Positions 15,289-24,167 are shown, counted from the first letter of the stretch. The stretch is DNA of 64,000 nt from an uncultured Ellagibacter sp. (GCF_934643285.1 NZ_CAKUBT010000011.1:1-64000), one strand, 5' to 3'. Notes: generated from the sequence alone by a model not told the origin. Made by a program: numbers and translations.

Positions 15289-16260
15289 ATGAAACTAACG
15301 AAAATTGCGGTAGTGCTGATGGGCGCGCTTTTGGCGTTCAGCCTTGCAGCCTGTTCGGCCCCTAAGGATAGCGAGGCCGGTTCCACAAGCGGCAACACCG
15401 ATATCGCGGCTTTGCTGGCAACGCAGCCGAAGAACACCGAGGAGGCAACCGAACTGCACCAAAAGCTCATGCAGAAGGAAAACGAGATCCTTTCCGGCGA
15501 CTCGAAGCTGTGGGAGAAAGTGTTTCTGGCAGCCAACAAGGACATGCCGATGATCGAGGACGGCAAGAACTACGGCGACTTCCTCCTCGACACAATCGAG
15601 AGCGCCAAAGACCAGTTCTCGGCCGAAGAGTTGAAGACGCTCAAGACCGGGGCCCAGCAGGTGAAGGAAATCGAGGACAAGCTGGCGGCCCTCGAGAAGG
15701 ACTTCCCCGGATGCGGTAGTTCCCCGAGCTCGGGGGAGAGCGTCGACGCGTCGAGCGCCGGCATGCCGAATAGCGCAGGCGCCGCTACCAGTGCGGGCAA
15801 GTTCCCGAGTTTCCAGGGGAAAGACCTCGACGACAACGAAGTGACCAGCGACAAGCTCTTCTCGGGGAGCAAGGTGACGGTGGTCAACTTCTGGTTCACC
15901 ACCTGCAAGCCGTGCGTGGGCGAGCTGGGCGACTTAGAAGCGCTCAACAAGGAGCTCGCCGACAAGGGCGGCCAGGTCGTGGGCGTGAACTCCTTCACGC
16001 TCGACGGCGACGCGACCGCGATTTCCGAGGCGAAGGACATCCTCGCGAAGAAGGGCGTCACGTACAAGAACGTCTGGTTCGCGTCGAGCAGCGAGGCCGG
16101 GAAGTTCACCTCCGAACTGTTCTCGTACCCGACCACTTACGTCGTCGACAAGAACGGCAACATCGTGGGAGACCCGATCGTCGGCGCGATCACGTCCCCC
16201 GAGCAGCAGAAAACGCTGAGCAAGCTTATCGACCAGGCGATCGCGAACAGCGAGGGATAA
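15289..16260 (+). CDS. TlpA-like thioredoxin-fold lipoprotein
   Basis: A 323-residue exported protein. The ATG at 15289 lies seven bases after GGAGG; longer starts lack a site. Residues 1-23 form a lipoprotein signal with the lipobox LAAC. A helical region (about 30-150) is followed by a Ser/Gly-rich linker and a TlpA/AhpC-TSA-like thioredoxin domain whose active site is WFTTCKPCVGE; the cis-Pro region reads YPTTYVVDKNG. It probably reduces or exchanges disulfides outside the membrane using electrons from the polyferredoxin. Last gene of the cassette, followed by a strong hairpin. Confidence 0.88.
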   Translation: MKLTKIAVVLMGALLAFSLAACSAPKDSEAGSTSGNTDIAALLATQPKNTEEATELHQKLMQKENEILSGDSKLWEKVFLAANKDMPMIEDGKNYGDFLLDTIESAKDQFSAEELKTLKTGAQQVKEIEDKLAALEKDFPGCGSSPSSGESVDASSAGMPNSAGAATSAGKFPSFQGKDLDDNEVTSDKLFSGSKVTVVNFWFTTCKPCVGELGDLEALNKELADKGGQVVGVNSFTLDGDATAISEAKDILAKKGVTYKNVWFASSSEAGKFTSELFSYPTTYVVDKNGNIVGDPIVGAITSPEQQKTLSKLIDQAIANSEG

Positions 16261-16280
16261 GCTCGAAAGCAAACGCTATA

Positions 16281-16315
16281 GGAAGGCCCCGGCATACGAA
16301 CCGCCGGGGCTTTCC
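16281..16315 (+). terminator. Hairpin terminator after the TlpA gene
   Basis: GGAAGGCCCCGG pairs, with one mismatch, with CCGGGGCTTTCC across an eleven-base loop. It is GC-rich and followed by a pyrimidine stretch. A second dyad, GTGAAAATC with GATTTTCAC (16345-16376), lies between it and the convergent UvrA-like gene and may stop transcription from that side. Confidence 0.65.
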
Positions 16316-16413
16316 TGCGTCTTGCGAGGCATACGCGCGAATTTGTGAAAATCTAACGTATGGGTAAGATTTTCACGTAATTGAGAAAAACGTACTTATT
16401 TGTAAGAAATCCG

Positions 16414-18915
16414 CTAAAGCACCAGGTAGCGACCGGTGATGCTTTCCGGGTTCGCGGCGATTTCCGCGGGCGTGCCGCACGCCACGATGCGCCCACCGTC
16501 CTTCCCGCCATGAGGGCCCATGTCGATCACGTAGTCGGCATTGGCGATGAAGTCGAGATCGTGCTCGACCACCACCACAGTTGCCCCTTGCTCCACAAGC
16601 CGCTCGAACACGCCGAGCAGCGTCTCGACGTCACGTGGGTGCAGGCCGATGGTCGGTTCATCGAACACGAACACGGCGTCTTCCTGCCCCCGGCCCATCT
16701 CGCTTGCAAGCTTCAGGCGCTGGGCCTCGCCGCCGGAAAGCGCAGGCGTCGCCTCACCGAGCGTGAGGTACCCCAGCCCCAGGTCATGCAGGGTTTGCAG
16801 CTTCTCGTGCGCCTTCTTGATGTCGGCAACATGCGCAAGCGCCTCATCGACCGAGAGCGAAAGCAACGCTGGCAGGCTGAGTGCCTGGCCACAGGGCGCA
16901 CCCTTCTCGGGGCGGCGAATGCCCTCGGCTGCGGCGCTATAGCGAGAGCCGCGGCAATCGGGGCAGGCGATGTCGACGTCGGGCAAGAACTGCACGTCAA
17001 GCGAGATCTGCCCCGTGCCGTCGCACGTGGCGCAGCGCAGGCTTCCCGTGTTGTACGAGAAGTCGCCCGCCTTAAGACCCGCCGCCTTCGCCGCCTCGGT
17101 GCGCGCATAGGCGCGGCGCAAGTCGTCGAGCACGCCGCAGTATGTCGCCACGGTCGAGCGGACGTTGATCCCAATCGGGGTCGCGTCGATCAGGTTCGCA
17201 CGATGGATGCCATCCGCGTCAAGCGCTGTCACATGCTCGGGAAGCGCCTCGCCCGCCGCCGCCCGAGCAAGCGCGGGGATGAGCGTTTCCAGCACGAGCG
17301 TCGTCTTGCCCGAACCCGACACGCCCGTCACGGCAATAAGACGACCTCGGGGGATGTCGATGGAGAACGGTTTCACGGTATGCAGCCCACTCGACTCCAG
17401 ATGGATCCGTCCCAAATCGAACATCTCGCCTGCCTGGGCTCGCAGACGTGCCGCCACGTGCGCCGCACCAGAAAGGAAGGGCCCTATGATTGAAGCCGAA
17501 TCGTGAGCAACCTCGACAACCGACCCCTGGGAAACCACAGTGCCACCGTCCGCACCCGCAGCGGGCCCCATCTCTACCAAATGGTCGGCAGCACGCAGGA
17601 TGCGCGTGTCGTGATCGACCATCACCACGGAATTGCCGTCGGCGATCAGGTCGCGCATCACACCCAAAAGGCCGTCGATGTTGGCGGGGTGCAAGCCGAT
17701 GGAGGGCTCGTCCATCACGTAGAGCACGCCGGTTGTTCGGTTCCTCACCGAACGCGCAAGCTGCACGCGCTGGCGCTCCCCCGTGGAAAGCGTGGCGCCC
17801 GCGCGGTCAAGCGAGAGATAGCCCAAGCCCAGCTCCAGCAAGCGCCGAGCAGTGCCCGTAAACGATTCGCAGATGGATTTCGCCATGGGACGCATCTCTT
17901 TAGGAAGGTTCCCCGGCACGCCTTCTACCCACGAAACCGCCTCGTCAAGCGCCATTTCCGTCGCCTGCGCCAGGTTGATGCCGCGCACAAGCGGCCCGCG
18001 AGCGGCCCCCGAGAGGCGCGTGCCACCGCAATCGGGACAGGGGCCCTCCGTCAGGTACTTCGCAACGCGGCGCAGCCCCTTCTCGTCCTTCGCCTTCGCA
18101 AGCGAGTTCTCCACGGTGCGCACGGCGTTGTAGTAGGTGAAATCGAGCTCGGCGAAGTTCTCGCCCTTCTTCGCCTTGTACAGAATGTGCCGCTTCTCGG
18201 CCGGACCGTTGAACACGATGTCGCGCTCAGCGGGTGAAAGCTCGCGAAACGGCACGTCCGTGCGCACGCCCATGGCGCCGCACACCTGCTTCATGAGGTC
18301 CCACATAAGCGAGCCCCACACCACCACAGCGCCCTCGTCGATGGTCTTGCTCTCGTCGGGCACGAGTGCAGCGCGGTTCACGGTGCGCGCGATACCGGTG
18401 CCCCCGCAGGTGGGACAAGCGCCCTCGCTGTTGAAGGCGAGCTGCTCGGCGCCGGGGCCGAAGAACTCGCCATCGCAGTGAGGGCACGAAATCGCCAGTT
18501 CAGCAGCTACGTTCAAGCTTGGCGGCACATGCTTTCCGCAATGCGGGCACACGTGGCTGCCGACGCGCGAGAACAGGAGTCGCAGGCTGTTCAAAAGCTC
18601 GCTCGAGGTACCGAACGTCGATCGCACTCCGGGCACCGCTGGGCGCTGGTGCAGCGCGAGGGCGGCGGGAACGTAGCGCACGTCGTCGACCGAGGCCTTG
18701 CCCGCCTGAGCGATGCGCCGACGCGTGTAAGTGGAAAGCGCCTCCAGATAACGGCGCGACCCTTCAGCATAGAGCACGCCGAGCGCAAGCGAGCTTTTGC
18801 CCGAACCCGACACACCCGCGATGCCCACAAGCTTGCCGAGCGGGATGTCCACGTTCACATTCTTCAAATTGTGCACGCGCGCACCGCGCACCTCGATATG
18901 ATCGATATTCTGCAT
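16414..18915 (-). CDS. UvrA-like (UvrA2/class II) ABC ATPase
   Basis: An 833-residue UvrA-family protein with two ABC ATPase halves. The first P-loop is GVSGSGKSS near residue 34, the first signature LSTGERQRVQLARS, and the second half has GVSGSGKTT and LSGGEAQRLKLASEMG. Zinc-finger cysteines are present (CPHC twice, CPTC, CATC, CPDC). At about 110 residues shorter than canonical UvrA it fits the UvrA2 group, which as I recall lacks the UvrB-binding region and is linked to drug tolerance or accessory DNA repair. Stand-alone gene; no uvrB or uvrC nearby. Confidence 0.85.
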   Translation of the reverse strand: MQNIDHIEVRGARVHNLKNVNVDIPLGKLVGIAGVSGSGKSSLALGVLYAEGSRRYLEALSTYTRRRIAQAGKASVDDVRYVPAALALHQRPAVPGVRSTFGTSSELLNSLRLLFSRVGSHVCPHCGKHVPPSLNVAAELAISCPHCDGEFFGPGAEQLAFNSEGACPTCGGTGIARTVNRAALVPDESKTIDEGAVVVWGSLMWDLMKQVCGAMGVRTDVPFRELSPAERDIVFNGPAEKRHILYKAKKGENFAELDFTYYNAVRTVENSLAKAKDEKGLRRVAKYLTEGPCPDCGGTRLSGAARGPLVRGINLAQATEMALDEAVSWVEGVPGNLPKEMRPMAKSICESFTGTARRLLELGLGYLSLDRAGATLSTGERQRVQLARSVRNRTTGVLYVMDEPSIGLHPANIDGLLGVMRDLIADGNSVVMVDHDTRILRAADHLVEMGPAAGADGGTVVSQGSVVEVAHDSASIIGPFLSGAAHVAARLRAQAGEMFDLGRIHLESSGLHTVKPFSIDIPRGRLIAVTGVSGSGKTTLVLETLIPALARAAAGEALPEHVTALDADGIHRANLIDATPIGINVRSTVATYCGVLDDLRRAYARTEAAKAAGLKAGDFSYNTGSLRCATCDGTGQISLDVQFLPDVDIACPDCRGSRYSAAAEGIRRPEKGAPCGQALSLPALLSLSVDEALAHVADIKKAHEKLQTLHDLGLGYLTLGEATPALSGGEAQRLKLASEMGRGQEDAVFVFDEPTIGLHPRDVETLLGVFERLVEQGATVVVVEHDLDFIANADYVIDMGPHGGKDGGRIVACGTPAEIAANPESITGRYLVL

Positions 18916-19056
18916 GATTTCCTTAATCTAGCGTTGCACCAGCAAGAAGAGGTGCACCCAATGCGGCTACCCGTATCCGCTCGCAGCTTCATGCCGATCG
19001 CCGATGCCCGCTTGCGGCTTTAAAACAACGGCCAGCGCTTGCTCGCTGGCGGACTC

Positions 19057-19494
19057 CTACGAATGGCCCAGGTCGTAGAGCTTCCTGATATCCTTCGGCA
19101 ACCCGTCGGGAATCATTCCCCAAAGGCGCTCTTCCCCGCCGTCTTTTTGAGCCGTCTCGTAGTACCAGCACTTGAATTTCACCATGGCGAGCGCCTTCTG
19201 CATACGCTCGATTTCCTGCTCGGCCCGGACCTTGCGCGCCTCGAACAGCTCCCTTCGCTCGGCGTAGGTCGACGGCCCCTCTTGGACCATATCGACGAAG
19301 CGCTTGATGTCCTTGATCTCGAGCCCCGTTTTCTTCAGACAATCGATGACACGAAGCAGTTCTAACTCCTGCTCGCCGAAGCGACGGATACCGCTCGAGC
19401 GTTCTAAACTGGGGAAAAGCCCTTCTTTGTCGTAGTAGCGCAACGTCGACACGGGGATATCGAACATCTCCGAAACCTGCCCGATTGAATACAT
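19057..19494 (-). CDS. MerR family regulator (AdhR/NmlR-like)
   Basis: A 145-residue regulator: MerR winged helix at residues 1-70 (MYSIGQVSEMFDIPVSTLRYYDKEGLF), then the dimerisation helix, with one Cys near residue 52 (IDCLKKTGLEIKDIKRF), the position of the reactive cysteine in aldehyde-sensing AdhR/NmlR proteins, and a second, C-terminal Cys (FKCWYYETA). It diverges from an iron-type alcohol dehydrogenase with a typical MerR promoter in between, so it probably activates that gene in response to electrophiles. The ligand is inferred. Confidence 0.88.
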   Translation of the reverse strand: MYSIGQVSEMFDIPVSTLRYYDKEGLFPSLERSSGIRRFGEQELELLRVIDCLKKTGLEIKDIKRFVDMVQEGPSTYAERRELFEARKVRAEQEIERMQKALAMVKFKCWYYETAQKDGGEERLWGMIPDGLPKDIRKLYDLGHS

Positions 19495-19516
19495 AGTAAA
19501 TTCCTTCCAAAATATC

Positions 19517-19544
19517 TTGACCTAAAGTGAGGTTCAGGTATTAG
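19517..19544 (+). promoter_or_regulatory. MerR-controlled promoter of the alcohol dehydrogenase gene
   Basis: TTGACC (19517-19522) is followed by an imperfect dyad CCTAAAGTGAGGTTCAGG (19521-19538) and TATTAG at 19539. It resembles the AdhR-type operators I recall (CTTAAAG, short spacer, CTTTAAG). The dyad between the two hexamers is where MerR proteins bind. Confidence 0.55.
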
Positions 19545-19591
19545 GGTGCCAACATCATACCAAATGCGACCCGATAAGCGAAAGGGAAACC

Positions 19592-20779
19592 ATGCTCGGA
19601 AACTTCACCTACCACAACCCCACCAAGCTCATCTTCGGCAAGGATGCTCTGGCCTCGCTTGCGACGGAACTCACCCCCTACAACACCATTCAACTCGTCT
19701 ATGGAGGCGGCTCTATCAGGAAGTTCGGTATTTACGACCAAGTCGTCGAGACACTACGCGCAGCAGGTAAAACCATCGTCGAAGACAGCGGCGTCATGCC
19801 GAACCCCACCATCGAGAAGCTTCGCGAGGGCGTGCAAATCGCCCGCGACAACGACATCGATTTCATCCTTGCCGTGGGCGGCGGCTCGTGCGCGGACTAC
19901 GCGAAGGCAGTTGCGGTCTCTAAGGACCTGCCCGCAGGCGAAGACCCCTGGGACGTATACTTCGACCGATTCGAAGAGCCCGCGGCGGATAGAGAGGTCG
20001 TGCCCGTAGGCTCGGTTCTCACTATGGTGGGCACTGGCTCTGAGATGAATCGCGGCTCGGTCATCACCAACCGAGAGCTCGGCAGGAAAATCGGCCATGT
20101 CTTCACCGACGAACGCGTTTCACCACGCTTTGCCGTGCTGAACCCCGAGTTCACCTACACGGTGCCGCGCTATCAGATGGCCGCAGGCATCTTCGACATC
20201 ATGAACCACATCACCGAGCAATACTTCAGCGGCGCCGACGACAACACGAGCGATTATCTGGCCGAGGGTCTCATGCGCAGCCTCGTTACCGCAAGCCGCG
20301 CCGCCGTGGCCAATCCGACGGACTACGAGGCGCGCTCGAACATCATGTGGACGGCGACCTGGGCGCTCAACACCCTTGTGGGCTGCGGCAAAACGCAGGA
20401 CTGGGAGGTTCACATGATCGGCCAGGCCGTAGGCGCCGTCACTGACGCCACGCACGGCATGACGCTTTCCGCTGTGGCGCTTCCCTATTGCCGTCTGATC
20501 ATGCCGTACGGCCTGGAGAAATTCGCGCGTTTCGCCGTAAACGTTTGGGGCATCAACGCTGCAGGTAAAACCAACGAGGAGCTTGCGATCGCCGGCCTTA
20601 ACGCCATGGAGGCCTGGATGCGCGAAATCGGCTGCGTGATGAGCATTCGCGAGCTAGGTGCCGACGAGTCCAACCTCAGCGCGATCGCCGACGCAACGCT
20701 CACGATGACGGGCGGCTATCGCACGCTCACCCGCGTCGAGATTCTCGACGTCCTGCGCAAAAGCCTCGCAGCAAAGTAG
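19592..20779 (+). CDS. Iron-containing alcohol dehydrogenase (YqhD/butanol dehydrogenase type)
   Basis: A 395-residue NAD(P)H-dependent aldehyde reductase/alcohol dehydrogenase of the group III family. Residues 95-102 (AVGGGSCAD) bind the cofactor pyrophosphate; the metal ligands are visible as Asp202 and His206 in GIFDIMNHITEQ, His274 in VHMIGQAV and His288 in THGM. Length is normal. A MerR gene diverges upstream and a decarboxylase/cupin gene follows after 90 bases, a common electrophile- or aldehyde-response grouping. Likely role: removal of short-chain aldehydes. Confidence 0.93.
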   Translation: MLGNFTYHNPTKLIFGKDALASLATELTPYNTIQLVYGGGSIRKFGIYDQVVETLRAAGKTIVEDSGVMPNPTIEKLREGVQIARDNDIDFILAVGGGSCADYAKAVAVSKDLPAGEDPWDVYFDRFEEPAADREVVPVGSVLTMVGTGSEMNRGSVITNRELGRKIGHVFTDERVSPRFAVLNPEFTYTVPRYQMAAGIFDIMNHITEQYFSGADDNTSDYLAEGLMRSLVTASRAAVANPTDYEARSNIMWTATWALNTLVGCGKTQDWEVHMIGQAVGAVTDATHGMTLSAVALPYCRLIMPYGLEKFARFAVNVWGINAAGKTNEELAIAGLNAMEAWMREIGCVMSIRELGADESNLSAIADATLTMTGGYRTLTRVEILDVLRKSLAAK

Positions 20780-20869
20780 CGGCTGGTCCAAAGCGTAATC
20801 GCGAATGACGCTGTCGTTCACCCTAACCGCCACTCGCCACGTGTAAAGAAAATGGGAAGGAAGTCCACA

Positions 20870-21625
20870 ATGACCATCAAACAAACTGCAGGGCATGACG
20901 CACTCGGTGAGTTCGCGCCCGGGTTCGCGCACTTGAACGACGACATCCTCTTCGGCGAGGTATGGAGCCGCGAGGACAAGCTGCCTCTCAAGCTACGCAG
21001 CATCGTCACCGTAAGCGCCCTCATCGGGAAAGGCATCGTCGACAGCTCGCTGAAATATCACCTGGCCAGCGCAAAGAAGAACGGCGTCACGCAAGAGGAG
21101 ATGGCCGAGATTCTCACCCATATCGCCTTCTACGCTGGCTGGCCCAACGCATGGGCGGCATTCAACATGGCGAAGGAGGTGTATGCGGAAGACGACGAGA
21201 ACGGCGAGGGCACCGAGCTCCACGGCGGCTTCTTCGGCCTGGGCAAGCCCAACGACGCCTTCGCACAGTACTTCATCGGCCAAAGCTATCTCAACGCGCT
21301 CACTGGGCCCGATGACTACCTGGCCATCTTCAACGTGACCTTCGAGCCGCGCTGCCGCAACAACTGGCACATCCATCATGCAAGCAAGGGCGGTGGCCAG
21401 GTGCTCATCTGCGTGGACGGCGAAGGCTGGTATCAGGAAGAGGGCAAGCCCGCCGAGCGCCTGCGCCCCGGCGACGTCGTGGAGATCCCCGCAAACGTCA
21501 AGCACTGGCACGGCGCCGCGGCGGATAGCTGGTTCAGCCACCTCGCCTTCGAGTACCCTGGCGAGGACGCAAGCAACGAGTGGCTCGAGCCGGTGGACGA
21601 CAACGCTTACAACGCGCTTTCTTAA
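20870..21625 (+). CDS. Carboxymuconolactone decarboxylase-cupin fusion protein
   Basis: A 251-residue two-domain protein. Residues about 10-100 are a CMD/AhpD-like helical domain (EDKLPLKLRSIVTVSALIG, then LTHIAFYAGWPNAWAAFNMAKE) but without a CXXC pair, so AhpD-type peroxidase chemistry is unlikely. Residues about 150-235 form a cupin barrel with metal-type His motifs (NWHIHHASKGGGQ and the PGDVVEIPANVKHWHGA turn). The ATG at 20870 follows GGAAGG; an in-frame ATG six codons earlier lacks spacing. Probably co-expressed with the alcohol dehydrogenase. Substrate unknown. Confidence 0.88.
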   Translation: MTIKQTAGHDALGEFAPGFAHLNDDILFGEVWSREDKLPLKLRSIVTVSALIGKGIVDSSLKYHLASAKKNGVTQEEMAEILTHIAFYAGWPNAWAAFNMAKEVYAEDDENGEGTELHGGFFGLGKPNDAFAQYFIGQSYLNALTGPDDYLAIFNVTFEPRCRNNWHIHHASKGGGQVLICVDGEGWYQEEGKPAERLRPGDVVEIPANVKHWHGAAADSWFSHLAFEYPGEDASNEWLEPVDDNAYNALS

Positions 21626-21745
21626 CGCGGGAGGCGCTTTCCCGACACTGGAAGGCGCTTTCCCAACCTGGGGGCATTCATGACCTGCGGGTGCTTTTCT
21701 GACGCAATGCGCTTTCCCGACCTGGTGCGCTTTCCCGACACGAAC
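21614..21745. repeat. Degenerate tandem repeat over the end of the CMD-cupin gene
   Basis: Seven units of 16-21 bases start from the core GCGCTTTCCCGACCTGG: clear copies begin at 21614, 21634, 21655, 21709 and 21727, with two weaker units at 21675 and 21693. The first unit includes the gene's stop codon, so the repeat appears to have grown outward from the last codons. No protein frame on the plus strand uses it. Confidence 0.6.
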
Positions 21746-22117
21746 GCGCCCGCGTCGTAGCCTCTGTACAAGATTGACGATAAGTTGTGAAGAACTAGTG
21801 AATTTGATCGAGAAGGGGTCTTTCCTGTACCAAAAACGTCTCATTCTAAGCAAAACCCGAGCAGGTTATTCCACAGTTGAATTTGATTTGCGGAGTCATA
21901 CACAAATCCTTCGCAATAAATCGTCGATTTTGTACATGGGGCTCGGAACAACTCGAAGCAGCTTGGCCGCGCACGTCACCAAGCGCGTCGATCAACGTTG
22001 AAGGCAGCCCCCTCCCCGCCGTCGACGGGCGAGCGAACGCCGGATGCGGACAAGCGAAGCACACAAAGGGCGGCGAGCGCACTTTGCGCCCACCGCCCCA
22101 TTTTCCAGTTATCCAGC
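21746..22117. other. Intergenic region between converging genes
   Basis: No gene is seen. The middle (21770-21960) is AT-richer than its surroundings and the right part carries the terminator of the methyltransferase gene. Short open frames on both strands lack binding sites. Confidence 0.5.
22065..22100 (-). terminator. Terminator of the methyltransferase gene
   Basis: GGGCGG (22068-22073) pairs with CCGCCC (22093-22098), with an inner GCGC/GCGC pairing. On the minus strand the stem is followed by TTTGTG. It lies just past the methyltransferase stop. Confidence 0.55.
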
Positions 22118-22840
22118 CTAGGCCTTCACAAGCGTGACCGCGATGGTGTTCAAGAACTCGAGCGCGCCCGCCTCAACAGCCGCACGGTCGCCTTGAGCGT
22201 ACTCGTTGTCGCAGGCAATCCAGTCGGCCCACGCCTCGGACGTGCACGCCATCTGATGCATATCCTCGATAACCACACCGCTCGTTTGGCCAATCATAGC
22301 TCGCCACCAGGCCATATCGTGCATGTATTCAAGTTGCTCGGCGCTCCAGGATGCAAGCAGGCATGTCGGCAGCGCATCATGGCAGTCGCGCACCATGCCG
22401 GGGATGGAAAGGTAAATCCTGCCACCAGATTTCACATACGGAAGAAGCCTCTCCCCCAGATAGTGCGGGTCGCGCCCGAAATAGTTATACGAATCGATGC
22501 TCACCACGGCGTCGAAGAGCTCCGGCTCGAAAGGCAAGCCTTCCGCGGCGTTGGCCTTGATGGGATGAATCCGCTCGTCAGGCACGCCCAACTCTCGAAA
22601 GAACGCGCGATTCCCATCGGGGTCGCTCCACAGGTCGACGGCGTACACGTCAAGCCCGTATTCGCGCGCAAGCATCACGCTCGTTATGCCAGTGCCGGAG
22701 CCGAGGTCGCACACGCGCGACCCCTTCGCGATATCGGCGCCGCAAAGCAGCTCCTCGCAGAGCTTAAGCGGATTGGGGCCCATAATCTTGGATCGGACGA
22801 TAGCGGTGTCGAAGCTGTTCGCTTTTGGGAAGTTGTTCAT
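22118..22840 (-). CDS. SAM-dependent methyltransferase, class I
   Basis: A 240-residue methyltransferase. Motif I is VCDLGSGTGITSVMLA near residues 43-58; motif II acidic end YAVDLW near 67-72; motif IV FDAVVSIDSYNYFG near 109-122. The substrate cannot be deduced, but the W-rich C-terminal half (MAWWRAMIGQ) resembles small-molecule methyltransferases found alone in Coriobacteria. Single gene between two non-coding stretches. Confidence 0.85.
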   Translation of the reverse strand: MNNFPKANSFDTAIVRSKIMGPNPLKLCEELLCGADIAKGSRVCDLGSGTGITSVMLAREYGLDVYAVDLWSDPDGNRAFFRELGVPDERIHPIKANAAEGLPFEPELFDAVVSIDSYNYFGRDPHYLGERLLPYVKSGGRIYLSIPGMVRDCHDALPTCLLASWSAEQLEYMHDMAWWRAMIGQTSGVVIEDMHQMACTSEAWADWIACDNEYAQGDRAAVEAGALEFLNTIAVTLVKA

Positions 22841-23198
22841 TGTTACTCCTGTTTGTTGAGTCGATGGTGAAAACAGGTGCGGAACGGCGCAACAGCACGC
22901 AGGCTCGAACGCGGCCTTTTCAGAAGTGCTCTGCGATTAACCGTTCCCTAAAGAACAATGACCAAAAAGACATCCCCTAAGATGCGTTTGCGCGGAGCAC
23001 GATTGCCCCGTCGGGCGAAGTATACAACCGGGCACGGTCGAACGGCAACTGGTCGCAGGCGGCGCAAGCAAGAATACAGCTAGAGCCCAACCGAGTAATC
23101 GCAGCATCGCGAACGGGATTATCCTGCGATAATGAAATCATCAGCCCGTTCAAGAGGCGTCATCACCAGAAGTATGCTCAGATGAAGAAGGAGGCGGA
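22841..23198. other. Intergenic region with one possible very small gene
   Basis: About 360 bases separate the methyltransferase start from the dihydrouridine synthase start. The left part contains the methyltransferase promoter region; the right part holds a 54-codon minus-strand frame described separately. Nothing else is evident. Confidence 0.45.
22977..23141 (-). CDS. Possible small protein of 54 residues
   Basis: An ATG-initiated minus-strand frame gives a peptide of balanced composition with the motif CILACAACDQLPFD (three Cys spaced C-x3-C-x2-C) and an ending TSPDGAIVLRANAS. Composition looks protein-like and unlike a shadow frame, but no ribosome binding site is obvious and the peptide resembles nothing I know. 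It may be the end of a decayed gene. Low confidence. Confidence 0.25.
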   Translation of the reverse strand: MISLSQDNPVRDAAITRLGSSCILACAACDQLPFDRARLYTSPDGAIVLRANAS

Positions 23199-24152
23199 AT
23201 GCTGCTATCGCTTGCCCCCATGGAGGGAATCACCGGATATGCGTTTCGCCGCGTTCACGCGGAAATCTTCGGCGCGCTCGACCGCTACTACACGCCGTTC
23301 ATCTCGCCGCTCCCCAAGGTAGGAGCGCCATTCGGCAAGCGCAACAGCCGCGAACTCGACCCCGAGAACAACCAGGGCCTCAATGTCGTGCCCCAACTTC
23401 TGACCAACGACGCCGACAGGTTCATCTGGGCGGCTGGGCTTCTTGCCGACATGGGCTACAAGGAAGTCAACCTCAACCTCGGCTGCCCCTCGGGAACAGT
23501 GGTCGCCAAGGAGAAGGGCTCTGGCCTTTTGCGCAACCCGAACAGGCTCGAGGCGTTTCTTGTCGACGTGCGCGAACGCTCGCCGCTGCCGATCTCGGTC
23601 AAGACGCGCGTCGGCATCGAGAGCGACGACGAGTACGACGAGCTCCTTGCACTCTTTTGTCGCTGCGGAATCGCCGAGCTCATCGTGCATCCCCGCGTGC
23701 AGAAAGATTTCTACGACGGCACCCCGCGACAAGAACTTTACGGCAAGACGCTCGAGCGCGCGCCGTTCCCCGTGGCCTACAACGGGGACATCTTCACGCA
23801 AGACGACTACGGCGCGCTGCTCGCAGCTTACCCGCAGACGCGCCACGTCATGCTCGGCCGAGGCATCCTGGTCAATCCAGCACTCGCACGCGAAATCCGC
23901 GGCGGCGAGATCCTCGCCCTCACGGAGCTCAAGCTCTTCCACGACAAGCTTTACGAAACCTACACCAACGACATGGGTGGCAACGCAGTGTTCCGCATGA
24001 AGGAGTGGTGGAGCTACGCCAAGTGCGCCTTCGCTGATCCAAGCTCAGTCCACCGCGCCATAAGAAAACTCCGCCGCGCCGACGAGTACGAGACCGCTGC
24101 ACGCCGAATCTTCTCTACCGAGAAACTCGCAGACTCGCCACGTTTCAGCTGA
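23199..24152 (+). CDS. tRNA-dihydrouridine synthase family protein
   Basis: A 317-residue flavin enzyme of the Dus family, which reduces uridines in the D-loop of tRNA. The N-terminal SLAPMEGITGYAFR is the FMN-binding entry of the TIM barrel. NLNLGCPSGTV near residue 93 holds the catalytic Cys, SVKTRVG the FMN lysine region, and YNGDIFT plus MLGRGILVNPALA the phosphate site. The C-terminal helical domain is present. GGAGG lies upstream. Which of DusA/B/C it equals is not clear. Confidence 0.92.
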   Translation: MLLSLAPMEGITGYAFRRVHAEIFGALDRYYTPFISPLPKVGAPFGKRNSRELDPENNQGLNVVPQLLTNDADRFIWAAGLLADMGYKEVNLNLGCPSGTVVAKEKGSGLLRNPNRLEAFLVDVRERSPLPISVKTRVGIESDDEYDELLALFCRCGIAELIVHPRVQKDFYDGTPRQELYGKTLERAPFPVAYNGDIFTQDDYGALLAAYPQTRHVMLGRGILVNPALAREIRGGEILALTELKLFHDKLYETYTNDMGGNAVFRMKEWWSYAKCAFADPSSVHRAIRKLRRADEYETAARRIFSTEKLADSPRFS

Positions 24153-24167
24153 CGCCAGGTCGCAAAC

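Noticed and set aside
20993..21853. A long minus-strand frame containing VGKAP-like peptide repeats
   Set aside because: It is the shadow of the CMD-cupin gene plus the tandem DNA repeats behind it; no start site or family features.
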